Below, one piece after another: positions 32,590-43,580 of a DNA stretch of 64,000 nucleotides; position 1 is the stretch's first letter; every line of letters starts with the position of its first letter. Location of the stretch: the NCBI GenBank assembly GCA_930367215.1, contig OV884059.1, positions 52,794,957 through 52,858,956 of the forward strand. The letters are read 5' to 3'. The translations under genes and the position numbers were made by a program. The notes below the pieces were generated by a model. That model searched no databases. It was given only the letters and a program-made list of their open reading frames with translations, and had not been told where the DNA came from. This stretch comes from Pollenia angustigena. Its lineage: Eukaryota; Arthropoda; Insecta; Diptera; Polleniidae.

Positions 32590-32653
32590 GGATGAAGTTT
32601 CCTGATGATCTGGCCTAAGCAACCAGTGAAATGCGCATAGGAATAGCTTATTC
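32590..32653 (+). ncRNA. Type I hammerhead ribozyme motif, unit 5
   Basis: CTGATGA is at 32602-32608. Core and inner stems are kept. One C-to-T change falls in the outer part of helix I and still allows pairing. Confidence 0.7.
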
Positions 32654-32783
32654 CATCAACAATAAATTTCAAGTGTTTTTGTCAAGAATAAAAACTGGGA
32701 ATTAAGCACGAATAACAAAATCTTTTGAAATTACAATTTTGTATTCCCAAAAATTTAAATTACTTTTTGATATGTATAGTAAC

Positions 32784-33430
32784 TTTTATTTTCTGCGTCC
32801 AGGTATCTTGATATAATACGAAAGTTCGTTTCTGTGCTGGCTTGAATTTTGGTCTCTTGAATTTGCCCGCGTCGTATAGAAACGACGTAGAAATTATTCT
32901 TACCTAAAAGTTGAGTCAACATGTTAACTATGCTATTTAATGTTTGCTCCCGCAGATAGATAGGTGGCGGTTTAACTTCTTTAGTGGCTGTTCCATTAGC
33001 TGATTCTGCTTCTTCATCGTCAGGTATGGATAGTAGAGAACTTGTTACCATTTGTTGGAAAAGTGACTACGTTAGAGCCTTTGTATTGTTTGGCCATGCG
33101 TTCCTGTTGGGTGAACCTAGGGCTAGCCTTTCTCTTAGTTATTGTAATATATCTGTCCATGCCTGTTTGCACTTTAGTACTTTTTGGCACAGCTCCTGTA
33201 TTTATTAATGCTAATCGTGATGTTCCAGGTTTTTCGTTATTATTCCTCTGGTCAGACGACTTCACACTTTGAACCACATTTACGGTCGGATCAACACACT
33301 TGCTCAGGTTGGGCACACTTGCACTTAAATTGCTGTATGGAAAACCAGTTGTGCTGGCAATTTTTGCACTTAAATAATTTTTATTTAATTCTGGGTATCG
33401 AATGTTTTCATTGCTCACGCTTGGAGAGTA
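32784..33430 (-). pseudogene. Jockey-clade LINE ORF1, N-terminal part
   Basis: Two overlapping frames (33020-33418, starting MSNENIRYPELNKNY; and 32755-33051) encode the Ser/Asn-rich N-terminus and a segment with PPPIYLREQ. The same motif is in ORF1 of the LINE at 56216-56911. A frameshift near 33035 separates them. The 5' end is cut by an insertion at about 33431. The same region is duplicated at 50287-50843. Confidence 0.75.
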
Positions 33431-34221
33431 GAGGTCTGCAACGAGTAACTTTTTTCTTCACATGTGAAACTCGCTGTCGAATATAGTATTTATTTGTTCT
33501 CTTGCTTAACGCGCAAAAAGTGAAGAGAAGTGATTGTTGTTTTTATAAATACTAACATGCAGCAGCCGAAGATGAAATATGTTCCGAAAAAAGGGAACAT
33601 ATAAAAATGGGTACAACGAAAAAGAAGTACCTATAAAATTATGGTCACTTAATGTGGTACTTGTAGTAAAGCTGAAATTTGTGTAATTACCCAAAAATTA
33701 GACAAAAATTAATTTCTTAAGACTAGATGATTAGAAATTTTTTTGTGTAATTTAGCCTAAATATTTTTTCATATACAAGTAAATATTATTGCAAATAAAT
33801 TTCACTTTTAAATATTTATAAATAAATAACAATCTAAATGATCTAAATAAATAAAGTTATGTAGGTATAAACATACCTTATTTATTTCCATTTTTTTTTA
33901 TTAAACTTAACAGTTAAAAAAGACAATATTTTTTGTTTTTAATGTTTGCAAAACTTCACGTGGTACTGATGGTACCTAGTGAAGTTTGGCTGTCGCAAGA
34001 TACTCGACCGTTCGTTTTATGAATGGTCAAGTGAGAGAGAAAAACGAACAAGTGGTTAGCAAGCACAAACAAAGTCGAGTAACAACCAATAGTTACTCGC
34101 TAATTTTGTTGTTCTCAAAAACAGGTACCATGTTTTTTATTATAGTTCGAGTAAGTGTTCATGCTTTGCTAGATCATATGTACTTTTTAAGAACAAATCC
34201 ATTTGTGCAGGCGTCTATCGG
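33431..34221. mobile_element. About 790-bp insertion, unclassified
   Basis: Comparison with the paralogous copy (junction near 50843) shows extra DNA here, bounded by GGAGAG at about 33422-33430 and 34221-34226. It includes a palindrome CGAGTAAC...GTTACTCG near 34077-34099 but no clear terminal inverted repeats or coding frame. It could be an insertion here or a deletion in the other copy. Confidence 0.4.
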
Positions 34222-34387
34222 AGAGCTTACCACAATCTACGCATTTCTGCTATTTGTGCTGGGCCTACTCTCCTTTTTGGGAGTATATGTGAGGCTCATT
34301 CACAAATCTCTTCGGGCACCTTAGTTATTGTTATTGTTCTTTTTTTTCACCTATTACAAATATTTTTTTTTTTTGCACTTCGAATTT

Positions 34388-34588
34388 TTAATTTTTTTTA
34401 TTTTTCTTACTCACTGATACACGTCCGTACTCGTCAAGAGCTGGTTCGAAACTGAGACCAATAGCTCGTTTCTGTATTTCTCGCATCGTAAAATTTCTTA
34501 CATGAAGTGTGAAACAAAAAATTCCATCGTTTCTCGATTTATGAGATAAAAGTGTTTCTGTATTTGAATGCGAAAACAGACACAACAA
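34388..34588 (-). CDS. Unknown 66-codon frame, kept in both paralogous copies
   Basis: The frame begins MLCLFSHSNTETLLSHKSR and ends in a Lys/Asn-rich tail. The copy at 51008-51208 is open over the same length with only a few residue changes. I do not recognise it. It could be an exon or retrocopy fragment caught in the LINE flank, or chance. Confidence 0.25.
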   Translation of the reverse strand: MLCLFSHSNTETLLSHKSRNDGIFCFTLHVRNFTMREIQKRAIGLSFEPALDEYGRVSVSKKNKKN

Positions 34589-36102
34589 ATTCTGTTTATA
34601 CTGGAATATTTCCAGTAATTAGGTGTCAAATAAAAGCAAAAGGTCAACAAAAGAAATAAATATAATAAAAACAGGGCTGCCAGATTTGACGAGTTATCGT
34701 TATCTTGACGATTTTTTGTTCCGAAATTAACAGAGTGACCTTTTTGATGATTTTTTCTAAAAAAGTGACGAAAGCAAAAACAAAAATATTTTATAATTTT
34801 GTTGTTACTTTCTATAGAAATTCATCTTGAATTTTTAAATTTCAAAAACTTCTATTTTGTGGCGTTGAAAATTGAAAAAAAAAACAATATGAATGTCTGT
34901 AGAAAGCAACAACAAATTTATAAAACATTTTTATTTTGTTTTTGCTTTTAATGAAATTGTTGGCGTTGCGATGCGTTTTACACTATAAAGCTAAGATCCC
35001 ACTATTGGCGCAATGTACCAATTTTTGGCGTATTTCATGTGCCGATAGTGTGAACAGTCAAAATGTTTTAATATGCGACAATCTGTGCCGAAATTGTGCT
35101 GACTGTTGACAATCAAAATTAACCTAGATGCGCCGATAATGTGAACACTATTTTGCACAATGTGAAGCAATCAAATTGTTTAATATGTACCGATTTTTAT
35201 CGGCCACTTATGTGCCGATCACAGTCGCCAATCAGATACAAGGGATGGCAAAATTGCACCAACTGGCTACTAAAATTTTACTTTTTTGAGCTTAATTGTA
35301 CCAAAATTACATAGGTTAAAGTTAAGTTATAATAATGGAACACTTCTTATTAGGCCATTTAAAGTATACTTTTAGCTATCGGTTAGTTGTGAAAACGGGC
35401 CTTAGTCTTCGAAATAAGATAATTGTAAATATTTTTATATGTTTGTTTATTAGAAAAAAAGATATCTTTAGAAACAAGGGTTAAATTTTTATATTTATCC
35501 CTATTGTGAAAATTGTCCTCGAAATTGTTTGTCTCTTTCCTGAAAAATGTATCGGCAAAAGCAAAATTTTGAGGAAAAGTAATGGACCGACTTGGCTTAT
35601 TTTGAACATTTAATATTTCTTATATACATATACAAAATATGATTGATATTTGATATTCTTATCTTATATGTACCAGAGAATGACAAAAGTATAATTGTAA
35701 GTCTTTTTTCAATATTTGTGAGAAAACATGTATGGACATGTATGGCTAAAGATCAAAACCATACACATACATACCAGAGATCAGCAATGAATCGTTTTTT
35801 CGCTACTCATACTGACTCATGCAATTGTAAGTATAAGTGCGAAGAAATCATTTAAACTAAACTACTCTGATTCACTCATACTCACAAGAGAAATATTTAT
35901 GAGTGCGACGTCGACATTATACGCATACTCATAAATGACCTAAGCTTGATTTATAATTTCAAGAAAATACTTACAATACTCACAATGATTCAAATCATTA
36001 TCTCATCCATTTACCGTTTTAACACAACAGAGAAAACACACAACTTAATAATCAGCGCTGCCAGATAAATTTGCCGAAAAATCGTCTACTTCATACATGT
36101 TA

Positions 36103-36506
36103 AGGCCCAAATACATTGATCAAAATACTCATCAAGCATTGTGGTAGTATTAGTGAAAATATGTTTGTATGTGTCACACCGACGATGCTGGATGGAAAAT
36201 CAAATAATTTAGATATGACGGCGAATAATGCGTCAAGCACACGTACACGATGAATTCGCCGGCTGTACAAGCATTTGACAAGTGTGGGTGCGTTCGTAAA
36301 TGCATCACTGCGCTGCATCAGTGATTTCAAATCGTTATATATTTATCAGTGAAGTAAATGTGGACCAAAAAATTGTGAAATACTCTACAAAAATAATAGA
36401 CATACAATAAAAAAAATTATAATTATTTTTTATCGGCTTTACAAAAAGTTTGCTTTTCTGATGCAGCGCAGTGATGCATTTACGAACGCACCCTGTATTT
36501 GGGCCT
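36103..36506. mobile_element. PIF/Harbinger-like MITE, 404 bp, with its empty site in the paralogue
   Basis: The ends AGGCCCAAATACA and TGTATTTGGGCCT are flanked by TTA (36100-36102 and 36507-36509). The paralogous stretch at about 52504-52512 reads CATGTTACTTCAG with a single TTA and no insert, which confirms the boundaries. Confidence 0.9.
36286..36493. mobile_element. MITE with 35-bp perfect inverted repeats, nested
   Basis: GGGTGCGTTCGTAAATGCAT... at the left is perfectly inverted at 36459-36493. It sits inside the 404-bp MITE, close to its right end. The target duplication is unclear (possibly TGT). Confidence 0.6.
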
Positions 36507-36690
36507 TTACTTTAGTAAACTGTAATTGCCAAATCGTCACTTTGCTATTTCGGGGACAAATCTGGCAGCCTCGCATCTTGCTTCGCCTATACACATTGAC
36601 TTGAGTAGATTCTAAATCAAACACTACAAATGTTGGTAAGTATGAGTACGATGAATAAAATGAAACTTTTGAGTGAATATGAGTTTGAAT

Positions 36691-39600
36691 TACATTGGAA
36701 TAAGTATGAGTGCGTATAAGTACAAGAATTTATGAGTCATGATTTAGCTCTACTCACTTTTTCACTACTCATTGCTGATCTCTGATACATACCAATGCCC
36801 ATAACAACCCTGCAAATAAAATTGGACCACCTAATCCATTTTGATAAAATTGACTACTCCATGGACGGACAACCATAGCTGTTGTTATTATTTGCGTTAT
36901 AAATATGTATATACACAATAGTGAAAAGCGTGGGTAAATACCTCTGTATATTATTCTTATGGGTACTTGTTGTCATTCTCTGATATGTACACTTTTGTGC
37001 CAAAACCATTATTCCGGCAAGAAAGAAATTTGTTTGTCTCCCAGTAAAAACTTTTTCAAAATGGATAGCTTCTTTCACTCGTTATTTAGTAGCTTTCTTC
37101 CATAAGAACTTCGATAACTACTTTTTTCCATTTTGATAAAATTGACTACTCCATGGACGCACAACCATAGCTGTTGTTATTATTTGCGTTATAAATATGT
37201 ATATACACAATAGCGAAAAGCGTGGGTAAATACCTCTGTATATTATTCTTATGGGTACTTGTTGTCATTCTCTGATATGTACACTTTTGTGCCAAAACCA
37301 TTATTCCGGCAAGAAAGAAATTTGTTTGTCTCCCAGTAAAAACTTTTTCAAAATGGATAGCTTCTTTCACTCGTTACTTAGTAGCTTTCTTCCATAAGAA
37401 CTTCGATAACTACTTTTTTCTGGATGTATTTAGATAAAAAAAAATATAGCTTACTTTTGAATTCGTTCATTTTGGCACAACCCTTGTAAAATTCATTAGT
37501 TTTTTCAGTAGAATTGTATGTAGTGCTTTTATGTGTTTCTGATTACTTAACATATTATTTTGTAGGCGAAGTTTTTACTGGGTCTTTAACCCGTTCATTT
37601 ATGAACCGATTTTTTAATTTTAACTACCAGGTATTCTACTAAGTCTATTTCAGGTAAAAAAGAAAAAGATTATAGGAATAGGTAAATTAAAGATTTATAT
37701 CTCAGCCATTTGTAAACCGATATAGTAAATTTCAATAATATACTATTTCGGACTACATACGATATAAATATAAAACAACGTTGTCACTATCAATTCAAAA
37801 AAAAACAAGAATATTTATAATACTGTTATCAAAGCTGATTTAATTTAAAAATTTTCCATTTTGTTCTCGGTTTTTGTAAATATATATCTATTTTAAAAAA
37901 TGATGTATGTTTATTTTATTAAGCTTGGTTTCTTTTTGCTTTTGTAAAAATATTTATTTTATTTTTTGTTTAAAATGATATTTTCTCATGCCTTTGTGTA
38001 ACTTCTCCAGGGAAAAATAACAATTTTAAATTGTTATCGGATTAAAAAAAATAAATAATTTTTTAAAAAATAATCCTCCAGCAAAATAAATATAAATTTA
38101 ATGAAATTATTAAATACCCATGAACTTTATTTAACTATGTTTTTGTTTGATTATTTTTTAATAAAAGTCGAAACAAATTTGTTTAAAATTGATTTTAAAT
38201 TGCACGATTTTTAAAACAAAAAAGACGATCTTTTTTATTTTTTTCTCAGGAAATTGACGAGGCAGCACTGATTAAAACCAAAACAAGGAAAGGTTAAAAA
38301 AAATTTAAAATAACAAAATATAACAATTGTTTTTTGTTTATTTTTATCATATAAATTATGCAATCATCATTTATATTCCTTCTATTTTTTTATTTATTTT
38401 AAATATAATAATTTTTTAAATTTAAAATATATACATTTTGTTTTTCTCGCCACCAATTTCAAATGTATGAGTACATTGGAATAAGTATGAGTGCGTATAA
38501 GTACAAGAATTTATGAGTCATGATTTAGCTCTACTCACTTTTTCACTACTCATTGCTGATCTCTGATACATACCAATGCCCATAACAACCCTGCAAATAA
38601 AATTGGACCACCTAATCCATTTTGATAAAATTGACTACTCCATGGACGGACAACCATAGCTGTTGTTATTATTTGCGTTATAAATATGTATATACACAAT
38701 AGTGAAAAGCGTGGGTAAATACCTCTGTATATTATTCTTATGGGTACTTGTTGTCATTCTCTGATATGTACACTTTTGTGCCAAAACCATTATTCCGGCA
38801 AGAAAGAAATTTGTTTGTCTCCCAGTAAAAACTTTTTCAAAATGGATAGCTTCTTTCACTCGTTATTTAGTAGCTTTCTTCCATAAGAACTTCGATAACT
38901 ACTTTTTTCCATTTTGATAAAATTGACTACTCCATGGACGCACAACCATAGCTGTTGTTATTATTTGCGTTATAAATATGTATATACACAATAGCGAAAA
39001 GCGTGGGTAAATACCTCTGTATATTATTCTTATGGGTACTTGTTGTCATTCTCTGATATGTACACTTTTGTGCCAAAACCATTATTCCGGCAAGAAAGAA
39101 ATTTGTTTGTCTCCCAGTAAAAACTTTTTCAAAATGGATAGCTTCTTTCACTCGTTACTTAGTAGCTTTCTTCCATAAGAACTTCGATAACTACTTTTTT
39201 CTGGATGTATTTAGATAAAAAAAAATATAGCTTACTTTTGAATTCGTTCATTTTGGCACAACCCTTGTAAAATTCATTAGTTTTTTCAGTAGAATTGTAT
39301 GTAGTGCTTTTATGTGTTTCTGATTACTTAACATATTATTTTGTAGGCGAAGTTTTTACTGGGTCTTTAACCCGTTCATTTATGAACCGATTTTTTAATT
39401 TTAACTACCAGGTATTCTACTAAGTCTATTTCAGGTAAAAAAGAAAAAGATTATAGGAATAGGTAAATTAAAGATTTATATCTCAGCCATTTGTAAACCG
39501 ATATAGTAAATTTCAATAATATACTATTTCGGACTACATACGATATAAATATAAAACAACGTTGTCACTATCAATTCAAAAAAAAACAAGAATATTTATA

Positions 39601-40246
39601 ATACTGTTATCAAAGCTGATTTAATTTAAAAATTTTCCATTTTGTTCTCGGTTTTTGTAAATATATATCTATTTTAAAAAATGATGTATGTTTATTTTAT
39701 TAAGCTTGGTTTCTTTTTGCTTTTGTAAAAATATTTATTTTATTTTTTGTTTAAAATGATATTTTCTCATGCCTTTGTGTAACTTCTCCAGGGAAAAATA
39801 ACAATTTTAAATTGTTATCGGATTAAAAAAAATAAATAATTTTTTAAAAAATAATCCTCCAGCAAAATAAATATAAATTTAATGAAATTATTAAATACCC
39901 ATGAACTTTATTTAACTATGTTTTTGTTTGATTATTTTTTAATAAAAGTCGAAACAAATTTGTTTAAAATTGATTTTAAATTGCACGATTTTTAAAACAA
40001 AAAAGACGATCTTTTTTATTTTTTTCTCAGGAAATTGACGAGGCAGCACTGATTAAAACCAAAACAAGGAAAGGTTAAAAAAAATTTAAAATAACAAAAT
40101 ATAACAATTGTTTTTTGTTTATTTTTATCATATAAATTATGCAATCATCATTTATATTCCTTCTATTTTTTTATTTATTTTAAATATAATAATTTTTTAA
40201 ATTTAAAATATATACATTTTGTTTTTCTCGCCACCAATTTCAAATG
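36691..40246. repeat. 1,781-bp tandem duplication
   Basis: Positions 36691-38465 recur at 38472-40246 with an exact 1,781-bp offset, joined by TATGAG. The stretches I compared are identical, including the small differences between the two inner 292-bp units. It carries no gene, only DNA-transposon sequence. Confidence 0.9.
36836..37419. repeat. 292-bp direct repeat dimer of a DNA transposon
   Basis: Units at 36836-37127 and 37128-37419 begin CCATTTTGATAAAATTGAC. Each contains a 74-codon minus-strand frame starting MKEAIHFEKVFTGRQ, recurring at 38635, 38927 and 57449. The frame is kept only because the copies are recent. It belongs to the element whose left end CCCTGCAAATAA is at 36808. Confidence 0.8.
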
Positions 40247-40641
40247 TGACTTATTTTGACAGTTCTTGAAAGAAACTTTTTGCAAAATATTGTTATAGAA
40301 ACACTTTTTCTAACATCCTTCCAATAATTGCTGGAAAATTATTTAAATGACAGATAATTCTCGCAAAGAAAAGATACAGAAACACTTGTGTGAGAAAAAC
40401 CATTTTTTGTTGTATTTCACACTATTTTTGTTGCAATTCACACGTTTCATGCGAAAAGTTTTACGATGTAAGAAATACAGAAACCGGCTAAAGGTGATCA
40501 AACTCACACCCGTTTCACCCCAAGTGATGATGGCGTTGTGTGAAAAAGTGGTGGCAGGGGAGCGAAAAGCTACAAGAGGCGAAAACGAGGTAATTGCGAC
40601 GTTCCTAAGAGAGGAGCTTAGAACATTTAATGACATCCCCC
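40247..40641. other. DNA between the duplication and Helentron copy II, no gene
   Basis: A 138-codon plus frame (40347-40763) runs through here, but it crosses into the pogo element and has a low-complexity Phe-rich end, so I do not support it as a gene. Confidence 0.4.
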
Positions 40642-40661
40642 CCTTCAATTGTTTACATATA

Positions 40662-41414
40662 CAGTCGAACTTCCCTATAATGAATCTCCACGGGGACACA
40701 ATTATTTCACTATATAGAAACTTCATTATAAAGAAATTTTTTTTTTGTTTTTTATTTTTTTAAAATAATCAGGTATTTTTGTTTCAACTACATTTTTCCA
40801 TTTTTCTTTATCAATAAAAGCTTCAATTACATTAAGACATTTAAATACATTTGTCGAAACGTTGCTCTCCATCTCCAAAAAATTTCGTAGTACATCAAGT
40901 GAAGAGGAAACGTGTTCTAATGTAGGTGACGTTTGATCAATATTTGCTAACAATAATATATGTGAACAAGTTTAAAATAAAGCTGCAAAAATAGTTCACT
41001 ATATGGAGACAAAAACACACGTAAAATGTTTTTTTGGTGGCAAAATTTTGTTCATTGTAAAAAAAAAATTCACTGTATGGAAATTCATTATACGAACTCG
41101 GTCAACTGATGTTAAAAGTCAAATGATTTACTTTTTTGTTTTCATTTACGGTACATTTCTTATTTTCTTAATAAATTGTGTTGCGTACAAGTGTAAAATA
41201 AAGCTGCAAAAAATAGTTCACTATATGGAGACAAAAACACGCGCAAAATGTATTTTTGTTTCCAAAATCTTGTTCATTGTAAAGAAAAACTCACTTTATG
41301 GAAATTCATTATACGGAGATCAAAATACATTGAAAGTGGAACGAAAAGGTTGTGTTCTTGATTTAAGTTCATAATAAGGAGAACTTCATTGTTCACTATA
41401 AGGAAGTTCGACTG
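40662..41414. mobile_element. Pogo/Tigger-like element, 753 bp, transposase remnant
   Basis: The ends CAGTCGAACTTCCCTATAAT and, inverted, CAGTCGAACTTCCTTATAGT are flanked by TA. The paralogous Helentron at 25012 shows the empty site. A minus-strand frame (40726-40953) with SSSLDVLRNFLEME resembles the C-terminal tail of Tigger transposases. A roughly 225-bp block beginning AATAAAGCTGCAAAAA is repeated inside (about 40976 and 41203). Confidence 0.75.
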
Positions 41415-41780
41415 TACTAGCATAATGCCCAATATGATTTTCGTTACCACCCTTCTTTATTATTTCATCTATTTAACGAAATAATTTTTAAAAATAGAAA
41501 CTAGGAATTTCTGTGTTTTTTTGCTACTTAAAAACTCGCAAAAAAGATAAAAGAAAACAAACAAACACACATACATGGCATAAACTATTTTGGTGAATAT
41601 ATTTCCCAACTTTGCTATTGTGGTGAACAAAAACATCAGAAGTAATTACAACTCAACTTTGTTGAATGTTGTGAACAGTAAACGTGGCATATTTCATTTT
41701 AATGATATTCGATTAACGTTCCTTCATGGAATATTGGTTTTTTAAAAAGAAAAATTTTTTTTTAATGATTTTATTTTTTT

Positions 41781-42234
41781 AATCCAAATTTTTAATTAGG
41801 CTTAAGTTCATGAAATTTAATTTTTCATTAAATTATTTTTATGAAGAAAGGAATTTTACAACATGAAAATTAATTAAAATTGTTATTGATAATCTTTCAT
41901 TCTTGACGTGGCTGGGGCTCGAACCCCGGCCGGCAGGTTACCATGACATGTTTCGATTGCAACCACTCAATCTCCTCAGATGGATTTGCCGTTTTACACT
42001 CGCAGCCATCGACGACTGCTGACGTCAATAGTCAAACATCAATCCTTAAACCAAATTGTATTCTAACATTTGGTAGATCGAAATTTGCTTTCCTGAATGA
42101 TTATCCATTTTAATTGATTTTACATGTTTTTTCCTTACTTCTGTTTTTTCGTACTTTTGTCAAGAATTTTTCTTGAAGTCCAAGTACATTTTTTGTTTTT
42201 TCATTTTGTCTTTTTCTTTTCTGTTGACCTTTTT
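41781..42234. repeat. Left arm of a large inverted repeat with tRNA-like B-box
   Basis: 454 bp, the reverse complement of about 43838-44310. It contains GGCTCGAACCCCGG, the minus-strand form of a B-box (GGTTCGAGCCCC-like), and AACCACTCAATC, the mirror of an A-box-like GATTGAGTGGTT. It is the left flank of the LINE fragment. Confidence 0.75.
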
Positions 42235-43530
42235 CGAACAGACCGATAAGCTTATTGTCAATCCTATCGAAGCTTTTCGAAAAAATATTCGTTTTAAGTA
42301 TAACTCCTCATCTAAATGAACACGACATCATCCCGGATCACCAGTTCGGATTCAGAGCGAAACATGGTACAATAGAACAAGTGCATAGAATTCTCACCCT
42401 TATTAGATCGGCGTTTGAGAAAAAGCAATACTGCTCAGCACTGTTTATAGACATTTCCCAAGCTTTTGACAAAGTTTGGCATGATGGGCTACTCATCAAA
42501 ATAACACGAATGCTTCCTCAAAACACTCACAAGCTTCTGGAGAGCTATCTAACAGGCAGAACATTCATAGTAAGGTCGCAAGATAAATACTCCCCCTCAA
42601 GAAAATTACTGCTGGTGTCCCCCAAGGAAGCATATTAGGACCGCTTCTATATATAATTTACACAGCGGATATGCCAACAAACCTGAGCACGCATACCTCT
42701 ACATTTGCAGACGACACAGCATTTATTAGCGTTAACCATGACCCAAAAGTCGCATCGCAAAATCTGCAGTCCCACATCAATGAACTAGAGGCATGGCTAG
42801 AAAAATGGAGAATAAAGGTTAACCCGGCTAAATGTGCTCACTTAACTTTCACGCTCAGAAGACAAACGTGCCCAGCAGTAAAAATAAATAACATCACTGT
42901 TCCGGTAGAAAACCATGTAAAGTACTTGGGAATTCATATAGATAGACGCTTGACCTGGTCTCGTCATATCGAAGCGAAAATAACGGCTATGAAACTTAAA
43001 GCAGCTCAACTACATTGGCTTCTCGGTGGAAACTCAAACTTGTCTTTAGACAACAAAATTCTGCTATACAAGTCCATCATAAAACCAATATGGACATATG
43101 GCATCCAATTATGGGGTACTGCATGCGCATCTAACATCCAAAAGCTTCAAAGAAGACAGTCTAGAATATTACGACAAATTTTCTGCGCCCAATGGTATAT
43201 ACGTAATGATATTATCCACAGAGATCTCAACGTCCCCACTATCCAGGAGGAAATTAAAAAATATTCAATAAGCTACATCGATAAACTAATGGTCCACCCT
43301 AACTACCTCGCTCGGGGTTTGCTACAGTTCGAAGGTCACCAGAGGCTAAAAAGAACCGATACTTTGAGCCTAACTAGAAGACAGTCTTAAAATTTGAATA
43401 CAGCAGTTAGTGGTTACACTGGTAACAACTAATAAACAACAAGTAGAATTAAGATTTGAATACATATTGTAAATTTCGATAAGAAAGATTCAATAATAAA
43501 AATAAATTTAAAAAAAAATAAAAAATAAAA
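42235..43530 (+). pseudogene. 5'-truncated Jockey-clade LINE, reverse transcriptase part
   Basis: Two frames encode the RT: 42255-42638 (SKLFEKI, FGFRAKHGT, SALFIDISQAFDKVWH) and 42671-43390 (STFADDTAF catalytic box, YLGIHIDRRLTW, C-terminal RRQS). A frameshift at about 42590-42610 separates them just before GVPQGS. The 5' part of ORF2 and all of ORF1 are missing. After the stop (43390) comes a short 3' UTR with AATAAAAATAAATTTAAAA. No clear target duplication was found. It is closely related to the RT at 52810-54009. Confidence 0.85.
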
Positions 43531-43580
43531 TAACTTGAAGGACAAATGTACACATAGAGCTCGTGCCTTAGCTTTAACAA

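Larger units (their letters stand above)
30372..32766 (+). mobile_element. Retrozyme/Penelope-like tandem array of about 465-bp units carrying hammerhead ribozymes
   Basis: About four and a half head-to-tail units (periods about 454, 469 and 468 bp) are preceded by a 234-bp inverted piece of the same unit, which makes a long hairpin centred on about 30615-30625. The array sits inside LINE ORF1, flanked by the 17-bp direct repeat TTGATATGTATAGTAAC at 30355-30371 and 32767-32783. The first six bases of the right copy also belong to the repeat unit, so the true duplication is 11-17 bp. Each unit has a hammerhead-like motif. There is no coding frame. Tandem units, an inverted 5' piece, a target duplication of this length and hammerheads are known from Penelope-like elements and retrozymes. 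Confidence 0.75.
35775..36784. mobile_element. hAT-like element with perfect 8-bp TSD
   Basis: The ends CAGAGATCAGCAATGA and its mirror TCATTGCTGATCTCTG are flanked by a perfect ATACATAC duplication (35767-35774 and 36785-36792). ACTCATA/TATGAGT motifs fill both subterminal regions. It contains another CAGnGCTGCCAG-type MITE (about 36054-36575) and a Harbinger MITE (36103-36506). The paralogue is at 52185-57379. Confidence 0.8.
34672..38270. mobile_element. hAT-like element with nested insertions
   Basis: The left end CAGGGCTGCCAGATTTGACG and the right end, on the other strand CAGTGCTGCCTCGTCAATTT, are similar inverted ends. The flanks AATAAAAA and ATTAAAAC agree at six of eight bases. Nested inside are the hAT-like element at 35775, MITEs, and the first copy of the 292-bp dimer. 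A second right end lies at about 40051 because of the 1,781-bp tandem duplication. Confidence 0.5.

Noticed and set aside
30372..32766. Foldback/Galileo-type DNA transposon
   Set aside because: Long inverted and tandem arms suggested it, but the flanking duplication is far longer than 7-9 bp, the arms are very unequal, and each unit carries a hammerhead motif.
30372..32766. CRISPR array
   Set aside because: Regular repeats are present, but units are about 465 bp with no short repeat-unique spacer alternation, and the sequence is eukaryotic.
34980..35290. Another Harbinger MITE starting AGCTAAGATCCCACTATTGG after TAA
   Set aside because: The left end is suggestive, but I could not find a matching inverted right end. 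It is left as a difference between the paralogous copies.
36854..37078. Recurring 74-codon frame (MKEAIHFEKVF...) as a gene family
   Set aside because: All five copies lie in the same recently duplicated 292-bp transposon unit, so conservation reflects recent copying.
40347..40763. 138-codon plus-strand frame as a host gene
   Set aside because: It crosses the left end of the pogo-like element at 40662, has a low-complexity Phe-rich tail, and has no recognisable motif.
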